Positions 6,875-15,695 of a stretch of 46,013 bases of DNA are shown here, piece by piece. This stretch comes from S012-113 sp965368405 (GTDB taxonomy: Bacteria; Bacteroidota; Bacteroidia; Cytophagales; Cyclobacteriaceae). The position numbers and the translations under genes are program-made. The stretch spans positions 1 to 46,013 of the forward strand of contig CBDUMS010000018.1 in assembly GCA_965368405.1 (NCBI GenBank), written 5' to 3'. Position 1 is the first letter of the stretch; each line of letters begins with the position of its first letter. The notes beneath the pieces are model-generated. The model saw only the letters and a list, made by a program, of their open reading frames with translations. It did not search any database and was not told the origin of the DNA.

Positions 6875-9349
6875 ATGACGAAAAAGAAAAGACCCATGTT
6901 AGACCAATTTAGCCTCTCTGAGTTAAATCAAGACGATAGTGATGATTTAATTCAATTGGTTTCAATGGATGATGAACATGAACCCCAGGAAAATGCCCCT
7001 CTTGAGGTGCCTATACTTCCTATCAAAAATACTGTATTGTTCCCTGGAGTAGTTATTCCAATAACAGTTGGTAGACAAAAATCAATAAAACTTGTTAAAA
7101 AGGCTTATTCGGGTGATCGATTGATTGGTGTTCTTACCCAAAAGAACAATAACGAAGAGCCACAAACCGAAGATCTTTATAAGGTAGGCACATTAGCGAA
7201 AATTCTTAAAATGTTGGTATTGCCAGATGGTAACACCACAATAATTATTCAAGGAAAACAACGCTATAAAGTCGAAGAGTTCCTGAGCGACGATCCTGTG
7301 ATAATTGCTCGAGTTAAATATTTAGCAGATAAAAACCCCCTGAAGAAAAATAATAAGGAGGCGTCGGCTATGGTTCAATCGCTAAAGGAAGCGGCGAGCA
7401 GGGTGCTTTCTTTAAACCCAGAAATTCCTCGTGAAGCCCAGGTCGCCCTCGATAATATTAGCAATCCAACGTTTTTAACTCATTTTCTGTCATCTAATCT
7501 AAACGTAGACGTTACTGATAAACAGAGTTTACTTAATGTAAGCGATGGTAAGAAGAGGGCCGATATGCTGCTGAGCTTCCTTTTGCAAGAAGTAGAGGTA
7601 TTGGAGTTGAAACAAGAGATCCATAAGAAAGTTTCTTCTGATATCGATCATCAACAAAGGGATTATTATTTGCGTCAGCAAATGAAGGTTTTGCAGGATG
7701 AGCTTGGCTATGATGGTCCAGATCAAGAGATAGAAGAATTAAGAGCAAGAGCGGCCAAGAAGAAATGGCCAGAGCAAACGGCACTGCACTTCAACAAAGA
7801 GCTCGAGAAAATTATGCGCATGAACCCTGCTGCAGCGGAGTTTCCGGTAGCAATGAACTATGTTGAACTCCTACTGGATCTGCCATGGGATAAGCTCACA
7901 AAAGATAATTTTGATTTGAAACGGGCACGTCGCATACTCGATAAAGATCATTATGGTCTCGATAAAGTAAAAAACCGTATCATAGAATACCTAGCGGTAC
8001 TCAAGCTTAAAAATGATATGAAAGGGCCCATTCTATGCCTTTATGGACCTCCCGGAGTTGGTAAAACATCTTTAGGTAAATCGATAGCTCGGGCACTTAA
8101 GCGTAAGTATGTCAGAATGTCACTTGGCGGCGTACATGATGAAGCCGAGATCAGAGGACATAGAAAAACTTATGTTGGTGCTATGCCAGGCAAAATCATT
8201 CAGAATATAAAAAAGGCAAAAGTTTCTAATCCGGTATTTATTCTGGATGAGATCGATAAGGTTAACTCAGATTTTAGAGGAGATCCTTCATCGGCGTTGC
8301 TCGAAGTTTTAGATCCCGAGCAGAACAATGCTTTCAGTGATAATTATCTGGAATTGGATTATGACCTCTCGAAGGTTTTATTTATAGCAACAGCTAACTC
8401 ATTGGATACGATTCATCCTGCCCTTCGCGACCGGATGGAAATTATAGAAATAAATGGCTACACCTTAGAAGAAAAGGTAGAAATAGCCAGAAAGCATCTT
8501 ATCCCAAAACAGATAGCAGAACATGGTCTTGATAAATCGGCGGTTCGGTTTAACAAAGCTGGTATTGTTAAGGTAATAGATTCTTACACACGCGAATCTG
8601 GGGTAAGAACAGTAGAGCGTAAGCTAGGAAGTGTGATTCGTCAGGCGGCTAAATCGGTGGCCCTCGATGAACCTTTTGAAACTGTGATAACGCCTGTTGA
8701 AGTGCGCAAAGCCCTAGGGGCAGAGATTTTTGATAAAGAGCTTTACCAGGATAATAAATCTGCCGGAGTGGTAACCGGCTTGGCCTGGACGCCGGTTGGT
8801 GGCGAGATTCTGTTTGTGGAATCGAGTGTTAGCCGTGGTAAGGGTAAGCTAACTATATCGGGTCAGCTTGGTGATGTAATGCGCGAGTCGGCAATAGCGG
8901 CACTAAGTTATTTAAAGTCGAATGCCGAAATATTAGGTATTGATTATCGGGTATTCGATCATTATGATCTTCATATCCATGTACCAGCAGGCGCTGTTCC
9001 AAAAGATGGACCTTCGGCCGGGATAACAATGCTTACTTCACTGGCATCAACGTTTACGCAACGAAAAGTGCGCAATCAACTCGCAATGACTGGTGAAATT
9101 ACCTTACGCGGCAAAGTTTTGCCGGTAGGAGGAATACGAGAAAAAGTACTTGCAGCGAGACGCGCCGGCATTCGAGAATTGATCTTGTGTGAAAAAAACA
9201 AACGCGACATCGATGAAATTGATCAGCGTTATGTAAAAGGATTAACGATTACTTACGTTGAATCTGTAGAAGAAGTCTTGCAAAAGGCATTATTGAAGGA
9301 GAAGGTTAAGAACCCAATTCATTTTATTGTTCCTGAAGAAAAAAAATAG
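6875..9349 (+). CDS. lon: ATP-dependent Lon protease
   Basis: This cytoplasmic AAA+ serine protease degrades damaged and regulatory proteins. The 824 residues comprise an N-terminal substrate-binding LON domain (starting at LEVPILPIKNTVLFPGV, about 43-250), a helical linker (about 250-380), an AAA+ module and a C-terminal protease domain. The AAA+ module has Walker A GPPGVGKT at 391-398 and Walker B VFILDEIDK near 460. The protease domain has the catalytic Ser714 in DGPSAG and Lys757 in GGIREK, 43 residues apart exactly as in E. coli Lon. The start is followed by a basic, then acidic, non-conserved leader common in this phylum. The 3' end overlaps the porQ-like gene by 23 bases. Confidence 0.97.
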   Translation: MTKKKRPMLDQFSLSELNQDDSDDLIQLVSMDDEHEPQENAPLEVPILPIKNTVLFPGVVIPITVGRQKSIKLVKKAYSGDRLIGVLTQKNNNEEPQTEDLYKVGTLAKILKMLVLPDGNTTIIIQGKQRYKVEEFLSDDPVIIARVKYLADKNPLKKNNKEASAMVQSLKEAASRVLSLNPEIPREAQVALDNISNPTFLTHFLSSNLNVDVTDKQSLLNVSDGKKRADMLLSFLLQEVEVLELKQEIHKKVSSDIDHQQRDYYLRQQMKVLQDELGYDGPDQEIEELRARAAKKKWPEQTALHFNKELEKIMRMNPAAAEFPVAMNYVELLLDLPWDKLTKDNFDLKRARRILDKDHYGLDKVKNRIIEYLAVLKLKNDMKGPILCLYGPPGVGKTSLGKSIARALKRKYVRMSLGGVHDEAEIRGHRKTYVGAMPGKIIQNIKKAKVSNPVFILDEIDKVNSDFRGDPSSALLEVLDPEQNNAFSDNYLELDYDLSKVLFIATANSLDTIHPALRDRMEIIEINGYTLEEKVEIARKHLIPKQIAEHGLDKSAVRFNKAGIVKVIDSYTRESGVRTVERKLGSVIRQAAKSVALDEPFETVITPVEVRKALGAEIFDKELYQDNKSAGVVTGLAWTPVGGEILFVESSVSRGKGKLTISGQLGDVMRESAIAALSYLKSNAEILGIDYRVFDHYDLHIHVPAGAVPKDGPSAGITMLTSLASTFTQRKVRNQLAMTGEITLRGKVLPVGGIREKVLAARRAGIRELILCEKNKRDIDEIDQRYVKGLTITYVESVEEVLQKALLKEKVKNPIHFIVPEEKK

Positions 9350-10346
9350 AGTTGCCTTAAAAAGCGTTGTTGCCGGACTGCTTATCGCAGCCGGCCATGT
9401 TGGGTATGGGCAAGGTAGTAATTCATTTACGGCTTTGCAACAACCGGTTTTTGCGAAAATTGCTGGGTTGGGTGGGGCAAATGTCTCGCTTTTCGAGCAT
9501 GGTACGGGTTTCTTTCAATATAATCCTGCACTGTTACCAAGTACTCAATATAATCGTTTGGCCTTGGGCTATAGCTTTCTTCCAGGAGGCGCTGGACTAA
9601 CCAACGCGAATTATAACTTTAATGTTGGACAAGTAGGTGTTTTTGGAGTTGGTATGCAATATCTCTCTTATGGTGCTATCGAGGGCTACGATGCATCAGG
9701 TGCTGCCACTACATCATTTACCCCGAGTGACTATGCCTTTGTTGTAAGTCATGCCAGACAGGCAAACAATATTCGTATTGGGGCGAGTCTAAAATTTGCA
9801 AATACATCTATTGGAGGTTATAATGGCAATGCTTTAATGATGGATATTGGTGCTATTTTTCTGCACCCTTCGAAAGATTTTACGGTAGGTGTTGCCATTC
9901 AGAATTTTGGAATAGTATTAAGTGAATTCTCCGCTACTAGTAGGTCGACGTTGCCATTTGATATTCAGCTTGGAACTTCTTTTAAGCCACAGTATATGCC
10001 CATCCGCTTCTCAGTAACGGGTCACCATCTTCACGAATGGAATCTCATGGGAGAGGGTGAAGCCATTAATAATTTAAATACGGCCGTTGATAACATCTTT
10101 CGTCATTTAGTTTTCGGGGCCGAAATTATACTTAAGGAACAGTTCTCGGTTCTTTTGGGTTATAACCAACTAAGGAGAAGCGAGCTTAGGCAAGAAGATA
10201 GTGCCGGTTTTAGTGGTATATCAGTAGGTTTTGAACTGAATATTAAGGCCTTTGAATTCGTCTATGCATTAGGAGGGTATCATGTCTCAGGGAATAATAA
10301 TCAATTTACGCTGGCAGCGAACCTTTCAGAAATCACATCGAAATAA
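9327..10346 (+). CDS. porQ: PorQ-like type IX secretion outer-membrane barrel
   Basis: This is an exported outer-membrane beta-barrel of the PorQ/PorV (FadL-like) group, 339 residues. After a signal peptide (KKKNRVALKSVVAGLLIAAG, cleaved near GYGQ), the family's N-terminal pattern is clear: NSFTALQQPVFAKIAGLGG, ANVSL, then FFQYNPALLP. Alternating Gly/aromatic strands follow to the end. PorQ belongs to the T9SS machinery, in the attachment step of cargo release. No ATG precedes the signal peptide in this frame. The best start is TTG at 9327, inside the last codons of lon, giving a 23-base overlap and probable translational coupling. hslU follows after 6 bases, so lon, porQ and hslU look co-transcribed. 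The family call is strong; the exact start is less certain. Confidence 0.82.
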   Translation: MFLKKKNRVALKSVVAGLLIAAGHVGYGQGSNSFTALQQPVFAKIAGLGGANVSLFEHGTGFFQYNPALLPSTQYNRLALGYSFLPGGAGLTNANYNFNVGQVGVFGVGMQYLSYGAIEGYDASGAATTSFTPSDYAFVVSHARQANNIRIGASLKFANTSIGGYNGNALMMDIGAIFLHPSKDFTVGVAIQNFGIVLSEFSATSRSTLPFDIQLGTSFKPQYMPIRFSVTGHHLHEWNLMGEGEAINNLNTAVDNIFRHLVFGAEIILKEQFSVLLGYNQLRRSELRQEDSAGFSGISVGFELNIKAFEFVYALGGYHVSGNNNQFTLAANLSEITSK

Positions 10347-10352
10347 AACATT

Positions 10353-11741
10353 ATGAATAACACATATTTAACACCACAGCAAATTGTAAAGGAGCTCGAT
10401 AAGTATATTATTGGCCAAAACGATGCGAAAAAGAACGTGGCCATTGCCCTTCGTAATCGCTGGCGTCGTATGAACGTAAAATCGGAATTGCAGGCTGAGA
10501 TTATGCCCAATAATATTTTAATGATCGGCGCAACCGGTGTTGGGAAAACTGAAATCGCTCGACGATTAGCTAAAATAGCTGATGCTCCTTTCGTTAAGGT
10601 TGAGGCCTCTAAATTCACCGAGGTTGGCTATGTAGGTCGGGATGTTGAAAGCATGGTGCGCGATTTAGTATCGCAGGCGATAATAATTGTTAAGACGCGC
10701 AAGCAGGAGGAGGTTAAGGATAAAGCAGAAGAAATTGTTGAAGAAAAAATTCTTGATGCTCTGATACCTCCGATGAAGTCTTCGCCATCTCCTATCAATA
10801 CTACCGATCCGCAAAAGGAACCTGAATCGGATCGTGAATTGAATGAGCGGACGCGCGAACGTTTTAGAACGAAGATCCGCAATGGAGAGCTAGAAGACAG
10901 GAAAATAGACGTTAGTGTGCAATCGAATGGTTCTGGCGGCGTGGGTATGATCGGCGGTGGCATGATGGACGAAGCCTCCATGATAAACCTTCAGGAGATG
11001 ATTGGCAATATGATGCCCAAAAAGACGAAGAAACGGAAGGTTACTATTGCCGAAGCTCGCAAGATGTTATTAGAGGAAGAGTCGGCGAGATTAATCGACA
11101 TGGATGAAGTGAAGGAGGAAGCACTATCTAAAGCGGAAAATTCCGGAATAATTTTCATCGATGAGATTGATAAAATTGCCGGAGGAGGAAGCAAGAAAGC
11201 AGGAGGAGGTCCTGATGTTAGCCGTGAAGGGGTACAGCGTGACTTGCTGCCGATCGTTGAAGGGTCAGCTGTTAATACGAAATTCGGTATGGTTAAAACC
11301 GATCATGTATTATTTATTGCAGCAGGGGCTTTTCACGTAGCAAAACCATCTGATCTAATTCCTGAACTTCAAGGTAGATTTCCGATAAGAGTTGAGTTGG
11401 AAACTCTTACAAAGGATGATTTCTACCATATTCTCAAAGAACCACGCACGGCACTCACTAAGCAATATCATGCCCTGTTCGAATCGGAAGAGGTAGAATT
11501 AAGTTTTACCGATGATGCCCTTGAAGAGATTGCGGCGTCTGCCTTCCATATCAATGAAGAAGTAGAAAACATAGGGGCTAGAAGGTTAAGTACAGTGATG
11601 AGTAAAATCTTAAATGAGTTTTTGTATGATGTACCCGAAGTGATTGGGCCAAACGCTAAAATATCAATTACGAAGGAGATGGTAATTGAAAAAATGGCAG
11701 GTCTGATTAAGAATAAAGATCTTAGTGAGTATATTTTATAA
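10353..11741 (+). CDS. hslU: HslU, ATPase subunit of the HslUV protease
   Basis: This AAA+ unfoldase of 462 residues feeds substrates to the HslV peptidase. The N-terminus TPQQIVKELDKYIIGQNDAK is typical. Walker A is GATGVGKT at 59-66, and EVGYVGRDVES follows. The intermediate I-domain spans about residues 110-240 and is glycine- and charge-rich. Walker B is IIFIDEIDKIAGG. The protein ends in the family's conserved C-terminal tail LSEYIL, which inserts into HslV. No hslV gene is in the window. It starts 6 bases after the porQ-like gene, with no terminator between. Confidence 0.97.
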   Translation: MNNTYLTPQQIVKELDKYIIGQNDAKKNVAIALRNRWRRMNVKSELQAEIMPNNILMIGATGVGKTEIARRLAKIADAPFVKVEASKFTEVGYVGRDVESMVRDLVSQAIIIVKTRKQEEVKDKAEEIVEEKILDALIPPMKSSPSPINTTDPQKEPESDRELNERTRERFRTKIRNGELEDRKIDVSVQSNGSGGVGMIGGGMMDEASMINLQEMIGNMMPKKTKKRKVTIAEARKMLLEEESARLIDMDEVKEEALSKAENSGIIFIDEIDKIAGGGSKKAGGGPDVSREGVQRDLLPIVEGSAVNTKFGMVKTDHVLFIAAGAFHVAKPSDLIPELQGRFPIRVELETLTKDDFYHILKEPRTALTKQYHALFESEEVELSFTDDALEEIAASAFHINEEVENIGARRLSTVMSKILNEFLYDVPEVIGPNAKISITKEMVIEKMAGLIKNKDLSEYIL

Positions 11742-11776
11742 TTTGTTAACCGAATGAATATCACAACCTATCACTA

Positions 11777-12253
11777 ATGTCTGAGCTAAAGAAAGCAAGA
11801 AGAAGCCTCTGGCTTTTTGGGATTTTCAAAATTCCACTCATAGGGTTTACTCGACCACGGCTTGTTGAATTATCCGATCAGCGGATGGTGATGATGATTC
11901 CACTACGACGCAGGACTAAGAATCATTTGGGGTCGATGTATTTTGGAGCGCTTGCTATTGGAGCTGATTTATCTGGCGCATTTCAGGCATTTTTTATTAC
12001 TGAAAAGTCGAAGCAAAAAATGTCCATCGTGTTTAAAGATTTCAAGGCCAACTTTATAAGCAGGCCTGAGAGTGATGTTTATTTTATCTCAGAAGATGGT
12101 GCTGTAATTCAGGAAATTATCGAGGAGACCATCGAATCTAAAGAGCGGGTAACAAAAGATATTAAGATAAATGCTTTTACGCACTATCCTGAAAACCCTG
12201 TTCATGTCGCGGAGTTTACACTTGGTCTTTCCATTAAATACAAATCAAATTAG
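11777..12253 (+). CDS. DUF4442 hotdog-fold thioesterase-like protein
   Basis: This cytoplasmic protein of 158 residues has the DUF4442 pattern: RPRLVELSDQRMVMMIPLRR, then TKNHLGSMYFGALAIGADL, typical of hotdog-fold acyl-CoA thioesterase relatives. The Asn-His-Leu-Gly stretch lies where PaaI-type thioesterases carry active-site residues. Substrate is unknown. It follows hslU by 35 bases and may be the last gene of that unit. Its 3' end overlaps the convergent PolX-like gene by 9 bases, so no intrinsic terminator fits between. Confidence 0.8.
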   Translation: MSELKKARRSLWLFGIFKIPLIGFTRPRLVELSDQRMVMMIPLRRRTKNHLGSMYFGALAIGADLSGAFQAFFITEKSKQKMSIVFKDFKANFISRPESDVYFISEDGAVIQEIIEETIESKERVTKDIKINAFTHYPENPVHVAEFTLGLSIKYKSN

Positions 12254-13945
12254 GCTTTTTCGCTGCGCAAAATAGGTTTCAATTGCCTTCAACGACATGG
12301 TGTTGAGGGTCTGTTCTTTAGTTAAGCCACCCTTGCGACCTACGCATACTCCGTAATACATATCTTGGTAGCCCACAATTTCGTGGGCGTCGGGGTTAAT
12401 TGATAACATTACACCCTTGTCGAGTGCTTTACGAACCCAACGCCAATCAATATCCAGCCTTTTAGGATGGGCATTTATTTCAATGATTACGCCATATTCT
12501 GCACAGGCATTAATTATGGCTTCGTGATCAACGGGGTAGCCCTGTCGCTGTAATAGAATTCGGCCTGTCATATGACCCAAGATGGTCGTATACGGATTTG
12601 CAATAGCTGTAATTAATCGTTCCGTTGCTTTATTCTTATCCATACTCAACCCCGAATGGATCGATGCAATTACAAAATCGAAGCTTTTAAGGGTCTCATT
12701 ATCATAGTCGAGTGACCCATCAGCAAGGATATCGGACTCTATGCTCTTAAAAATCTTGAAGGGTTTGAGCTCCTCATTGAGGTCGTCAATTTCTTTCTGT
12801 TGTTGCGCCACGCGCTCTTCAAAAAGTCCATTGGCATAGAATGAAGCAGCTTTGCTATGATCGGACATACCTAAATACTCATAACCGAGATTTTTACAGG
12901 CTTCGGCCATTTCTCTTAAACTATTTGCTCCATCGCTATAGGTTGAATGATTATGAAGGATGCCTCTTAGGTCCGATGTCTTTAGTAGTTCGGGTAAGTT
13001 ATGGGAAGCGGCAAGATTAATTTCCCAATCTCCTTCGCGAATTTCGGGATCGCAAAATTGCAAACCAGCACCGGCGTAATAATCCTCTTCATGCTCAATT
13101 TCATTGGCTTTTACAATATCTTGAAATTTCTGATCTCCAATAATTTGATTCAGATGTTCCGGTGAGCCAGTTTTTAGAATCAGGTCTTTCGAAAACTTTT
13201 GCGAAGTTGTGGGATAAATAACTACTTCTATTAGCGGCTTTTCAACGGTCTGGCCTTTCCAACTGAAAGGCCCTGATTTCTTCTTATCCTGACTTATTAA
13301 TGAGATGCTATTCAGTATGGGAGAAAGCTTAAGAATTGATTGATCGATGAGGATTTCAATACTTGAGACAACTTCCCACTTTCTTCGCAACTTTCCAACA
13401 GTACTTACCTTAGAATCTGGCAACTCAGATTGTAGGGCTTCGATAATAGTACTAGCAATTTTTTCTGCTTGAGCGTAGTAAATCTTTCCTTCGCTTTCTA
13501 TAGCGTAATCAACTACCGCCGCAAGATTGGCTATAGTTTTGGCACCAAAACCCTTAACGGAAAGGAGCTTGCCCGATGCTAGTAAGGCTTTTAAAGCTAT
13601 CTTATCTGAAATATTGAACTCTTGCCATAGAACACGCAGTTTTTTGGTGCTGATCCCGCGGAAGTTCATTAACTCTAGAATACCCGATGGCGTAAGCTCT
13701 TCGAGTTGATCTAGGTTTTCGAAGCTGCCGTTCGCCGAAAGTTGGAAGATTGTTTCAACCATTCCTTTCCCAATACCATCTATACCCTCCAGCTCCTGCT
13801 TCTCCATCGAACAAATCTGGGATTTAACCCGCTCTAGATTAGCAATAGCATTTTGATAGGTGCGAATTTTAAAGTCGTTTTCACCATGAAGCTCTAACAG
13901 CTTCGAATAATATTTAATCTTCCCAACTATTTCTTTATTCGTCAT
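12245..13945 (-). CDS. PolX-family protein with degenerate polymerase site and intact PHP nuclease domain
   Basis: A protein of 566 residues with the PolX layout. There is an N-terminal helix-hairpin-helix region (1-145; ELEGIDGIGKGMVETI and SVKGFGAKTIANLA), a nucleotidyltransferase-like middle (150-300), and a C-terminal PHP domain (328-566). In active PolX the palm carries a GSxRR...DID motif. Here the place reads KLRRKWEVVSSIEI (185-198), so both aspartates of the first pair are replaced. The PHP metal site looks complete: HNHSTYSDG 331-339, SDHS 361-364, Glu403, His430, His458, HPKRLD 493-498 and DAH 519-521. I therefore expect 3'-5' exonuclease or AP-type repair activity without polymerisation. 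Non-canonical PolX proteins of this kind are known. Confidence 0.88.
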   Translation of the reverse strand: MTNKEIVGKIKYYSKLLELHGENDFKIRTYQNAIANLERVKSQICSMEKQELEGIDGIGKGMVETIFQLSANGSFENLDQLEELTPSGILELMNFRGISTKKLRVLWQEFNISDKIALKALLASGKLLSVKGFGAKTIANLAAVVDYAIESEGKIYYAQAEKIASTIIEALQSELPDSKVSTVGKLRRKWEVVSSIEILIDQSILKLSPILNSISLISQDKKKSGPFSWKGQTVEKPLIEVVIYPTTSQKFSKDLILKTGSPEHLNQIIGDQKFQDIVKANEIEHEEDYYAGAGLQFCDPEIREGDWEINLAASHNLPELLKTSDLRGILHNHSTYSDGANSLREMAEACKNLGYEYLGMSDHSKAASFYANGLFEERVAQQQKEIDDLNEELKPFKIFKSIESDILADGSLDYDNETLKSFDFVIASIHSGLSMDKNKATERLITAIANPYTTILGHMTGRILLQRQGYPVDHEAIINACAEYGVIIEINAHPKRLDIDWRWVRKALDKGVMLSINPDAHEIVGYQDMYYGVCVGRKGGLTKEQTLNTMSLKAIETYFAQRKSLI

Positions 13946-14108
13946 AAAATCAACTAAAAGGTTGAATTTTTAATTGCCTGAATTTGTTCAACCTAAAGAT
14001 CATAAAAGAATTGCAAATTATTTAGGTTATTTAGCACTTGTAAATCATTTTCATCAACTAATTTGCATTAAATGACGTAAACCTATTCAGGAGTATACGG
14101 GGTAATTA

Positions 14109-15695
14109 ATGAGGTTAACTATATTTATCATCTTTTCTTTCCTGGCTTTTCAAAGCTATGGGCAAATAATGCAGCCAGGCAGGTTCGAAATCGAACTCGA
14201 TAATTTCGAAGATGGCTACAGCGTGCTATCCGGGCATGATGCCGGTGTCTTGCTCTATAAGCCGCTCGACGTTTATAATGGTAGATATAGCCTTTGGCGT
14301 TTTATTAAGCTGGATACTGCGTTAAATAGTGAATGGGTAAAAGAAATATACCTTGACAGGGCTAATGCTTTTCGAGGATATGCTTATGCAGCCAATAATT
14401 ATTCTTTTTTGTTTCAAGGAACTAGCCGAAGTTCGCTCGACTTACTATTAGTCCAAATGGATGAGTTTAATGGAGATACTACCCAACATAGAATTAGGAA
14501 TCTCGTTAATATCAACCTTCTGGAATTCGAGATGACCAAAGAAGCAGCAATTATCGGGGGTGCATACAATGAAGACCCAGTGGTTATTCATTACAGCCTT
14601 AAGACTGAGAAATCGAAGGTGTTACCCGGAATTTTTGGCAATAAAACGCAGTTAGCACAGATAAAGGTTACCGATAATTCTATAAAAGTCTTGCTCACTA
14701 CCCGAGCTTTCGATAATAATAGTAACACATTAGCCCTTAAAACCTATGATCCGGACGGCGAATATCTCGATAGCTATATATTTGATCCGGATGAAGATAT
14801 AGGGTTGATTTTTGGACGCGTTGCAAACCTTGGAGCAAACGGGAGTATCATCGTTGGAACCTATGGGGTCCGGAAATCAGATTTTTCCAGGGGGTTATTT
14901 GTTGCTCAGCATAATACCGAAATAGAGCAGAATTTACTCTATTATAATTATGCCGATCTAGATAATTTTTTTACCTATCTTAAAGCAAAGCGACAAAAGC
15001 GAATCACGGATAAAATAGAGCGAAAGAAGATAAAAGGTAAAAAAGTAAAGTTCAATTACCGCTTATTAGTCCATGATATTATTGAAGATGGAGACACCTA
15101 CATCATGCTTGGAGAAGCATTTTATCCAAAATATAGTAGCTCTAACTACATGAATATGAGTGGCTACGGCGTGAATGGTTTCGGAAGCGGAGGATCTAGT
15201 ACCTTGTCTTTTGAAGGTTACCGCTACACGCATGCTGTTATTATTGGGTTTAATAAGCAGGGAGAGGTTTTATGGGATAATAGTTTCCAGATTGATGATG
15301 TGGTATCGTATAACCTGGAGCAATTTGTACATGCCGATGTAAACGATGGCAAGGTGGTGTTGCTATATGCCTACGAGAATGAAATACGATCGAAATTAAT
15401 TGAAGGATCGGATGTTATTGAAGGCAAATCATTTGATAACTTGAGACTTACCTTCCAGGATGATATCGTTAATGACAAATCTTCCAATTCTGATATCGCT
15501 GGCTTCGAAAAATGGTACGATGATAAGTTTATGGCATACGGTGTTCAGAAAATCAAGAACCTGAAAGACACCGGTGTAAAACTAAACCGTCGGGTATTTT
15601 ATATTAATAAGATTGAATACGACCACTCCATTGCACTGAAGAAGGATGAGAATACCGCTTCAGAAAATAAGGACACCGGTACTAATTCTAATTAA
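14109..15695 (+). CDS. Exported protein of unknown function
   Basis: I do not recognise this 528-residue protein. It has a signal peptide (MRLTIFIIFSFLAFQSYG/Q) and no lipobox Cys. The body consists of repeated short beta-type segments ending in aspartate turns (for example LALKTYDPDGEYLDSYIF and NGSIIVGTYGVRK), which suggests a beta-propeller. A basic stretch KAKRQKRITDKIERKKIKGK near residue 295 interrupts it, and a Gly/Ser/Tyr-rich loop follows near 350-370. The C-terminus is short, hydrophilic and Asn/Ser-rich, without a recognisable T9SS sorting domain. A possible promoter precedes it: TTG at 14038-14040, then CTAATTTG at 14058-14065. Its end overlaps the convergent aminotransferase gene by 4 bases. 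Confidence 0.75.
   Translation: MRLTIFIIFSFLAFQSYGQIMQPGRFEIELDNFEDGYSVLSGHDAGVLLYKPLDVYNGRYSLWRFIKLDTALNSEWVKEIYLDRANAFRGYAYAANNYSFLFQGTSRSSLDLLLVQMDEFNGDTTQHRIRNLVNINLLEFEMTKEAAIIGGAYNEDPVVIHYSLKTEKSKVLPGIFGNKTQLAQIKVTDNSIKVLLTTRAFDNNSNTLALKTYDPDGEYLDSYIFDPDEDIGLIFGRVANLGANGSIIVGTYGVRKSDFSRGLFVAQHNTEIEQNLLYYNYADLDNFFTYLKAKRQKRITDKIERKKIKGKKVKFNYRLLVHDIIEDGDTYIMLGEAFYPKYSSSNYMNMSGYGVNGFGSGGSSTLSFEGYRYTHAVIIGFNKQGEVLWDNSFQIDDVVSYNLEQFVHADVNDGKVVLLYAYENEIRSKLIEGSDVIEGKSFDNLRLTFQDDIVNDKSSNSDIAGFEKWYDDKFMAYGVQKIKNLKDTGVKLNRRVFYINKIEYDHSIALKKDENTASENKDTGTNSN

Noticed and set aside
6875..11741. lon plus hslU as a complete protease cluster including HslV
   Set aside because: No hslV-like frame (N-terminal Thr peptidase) is present in the window.
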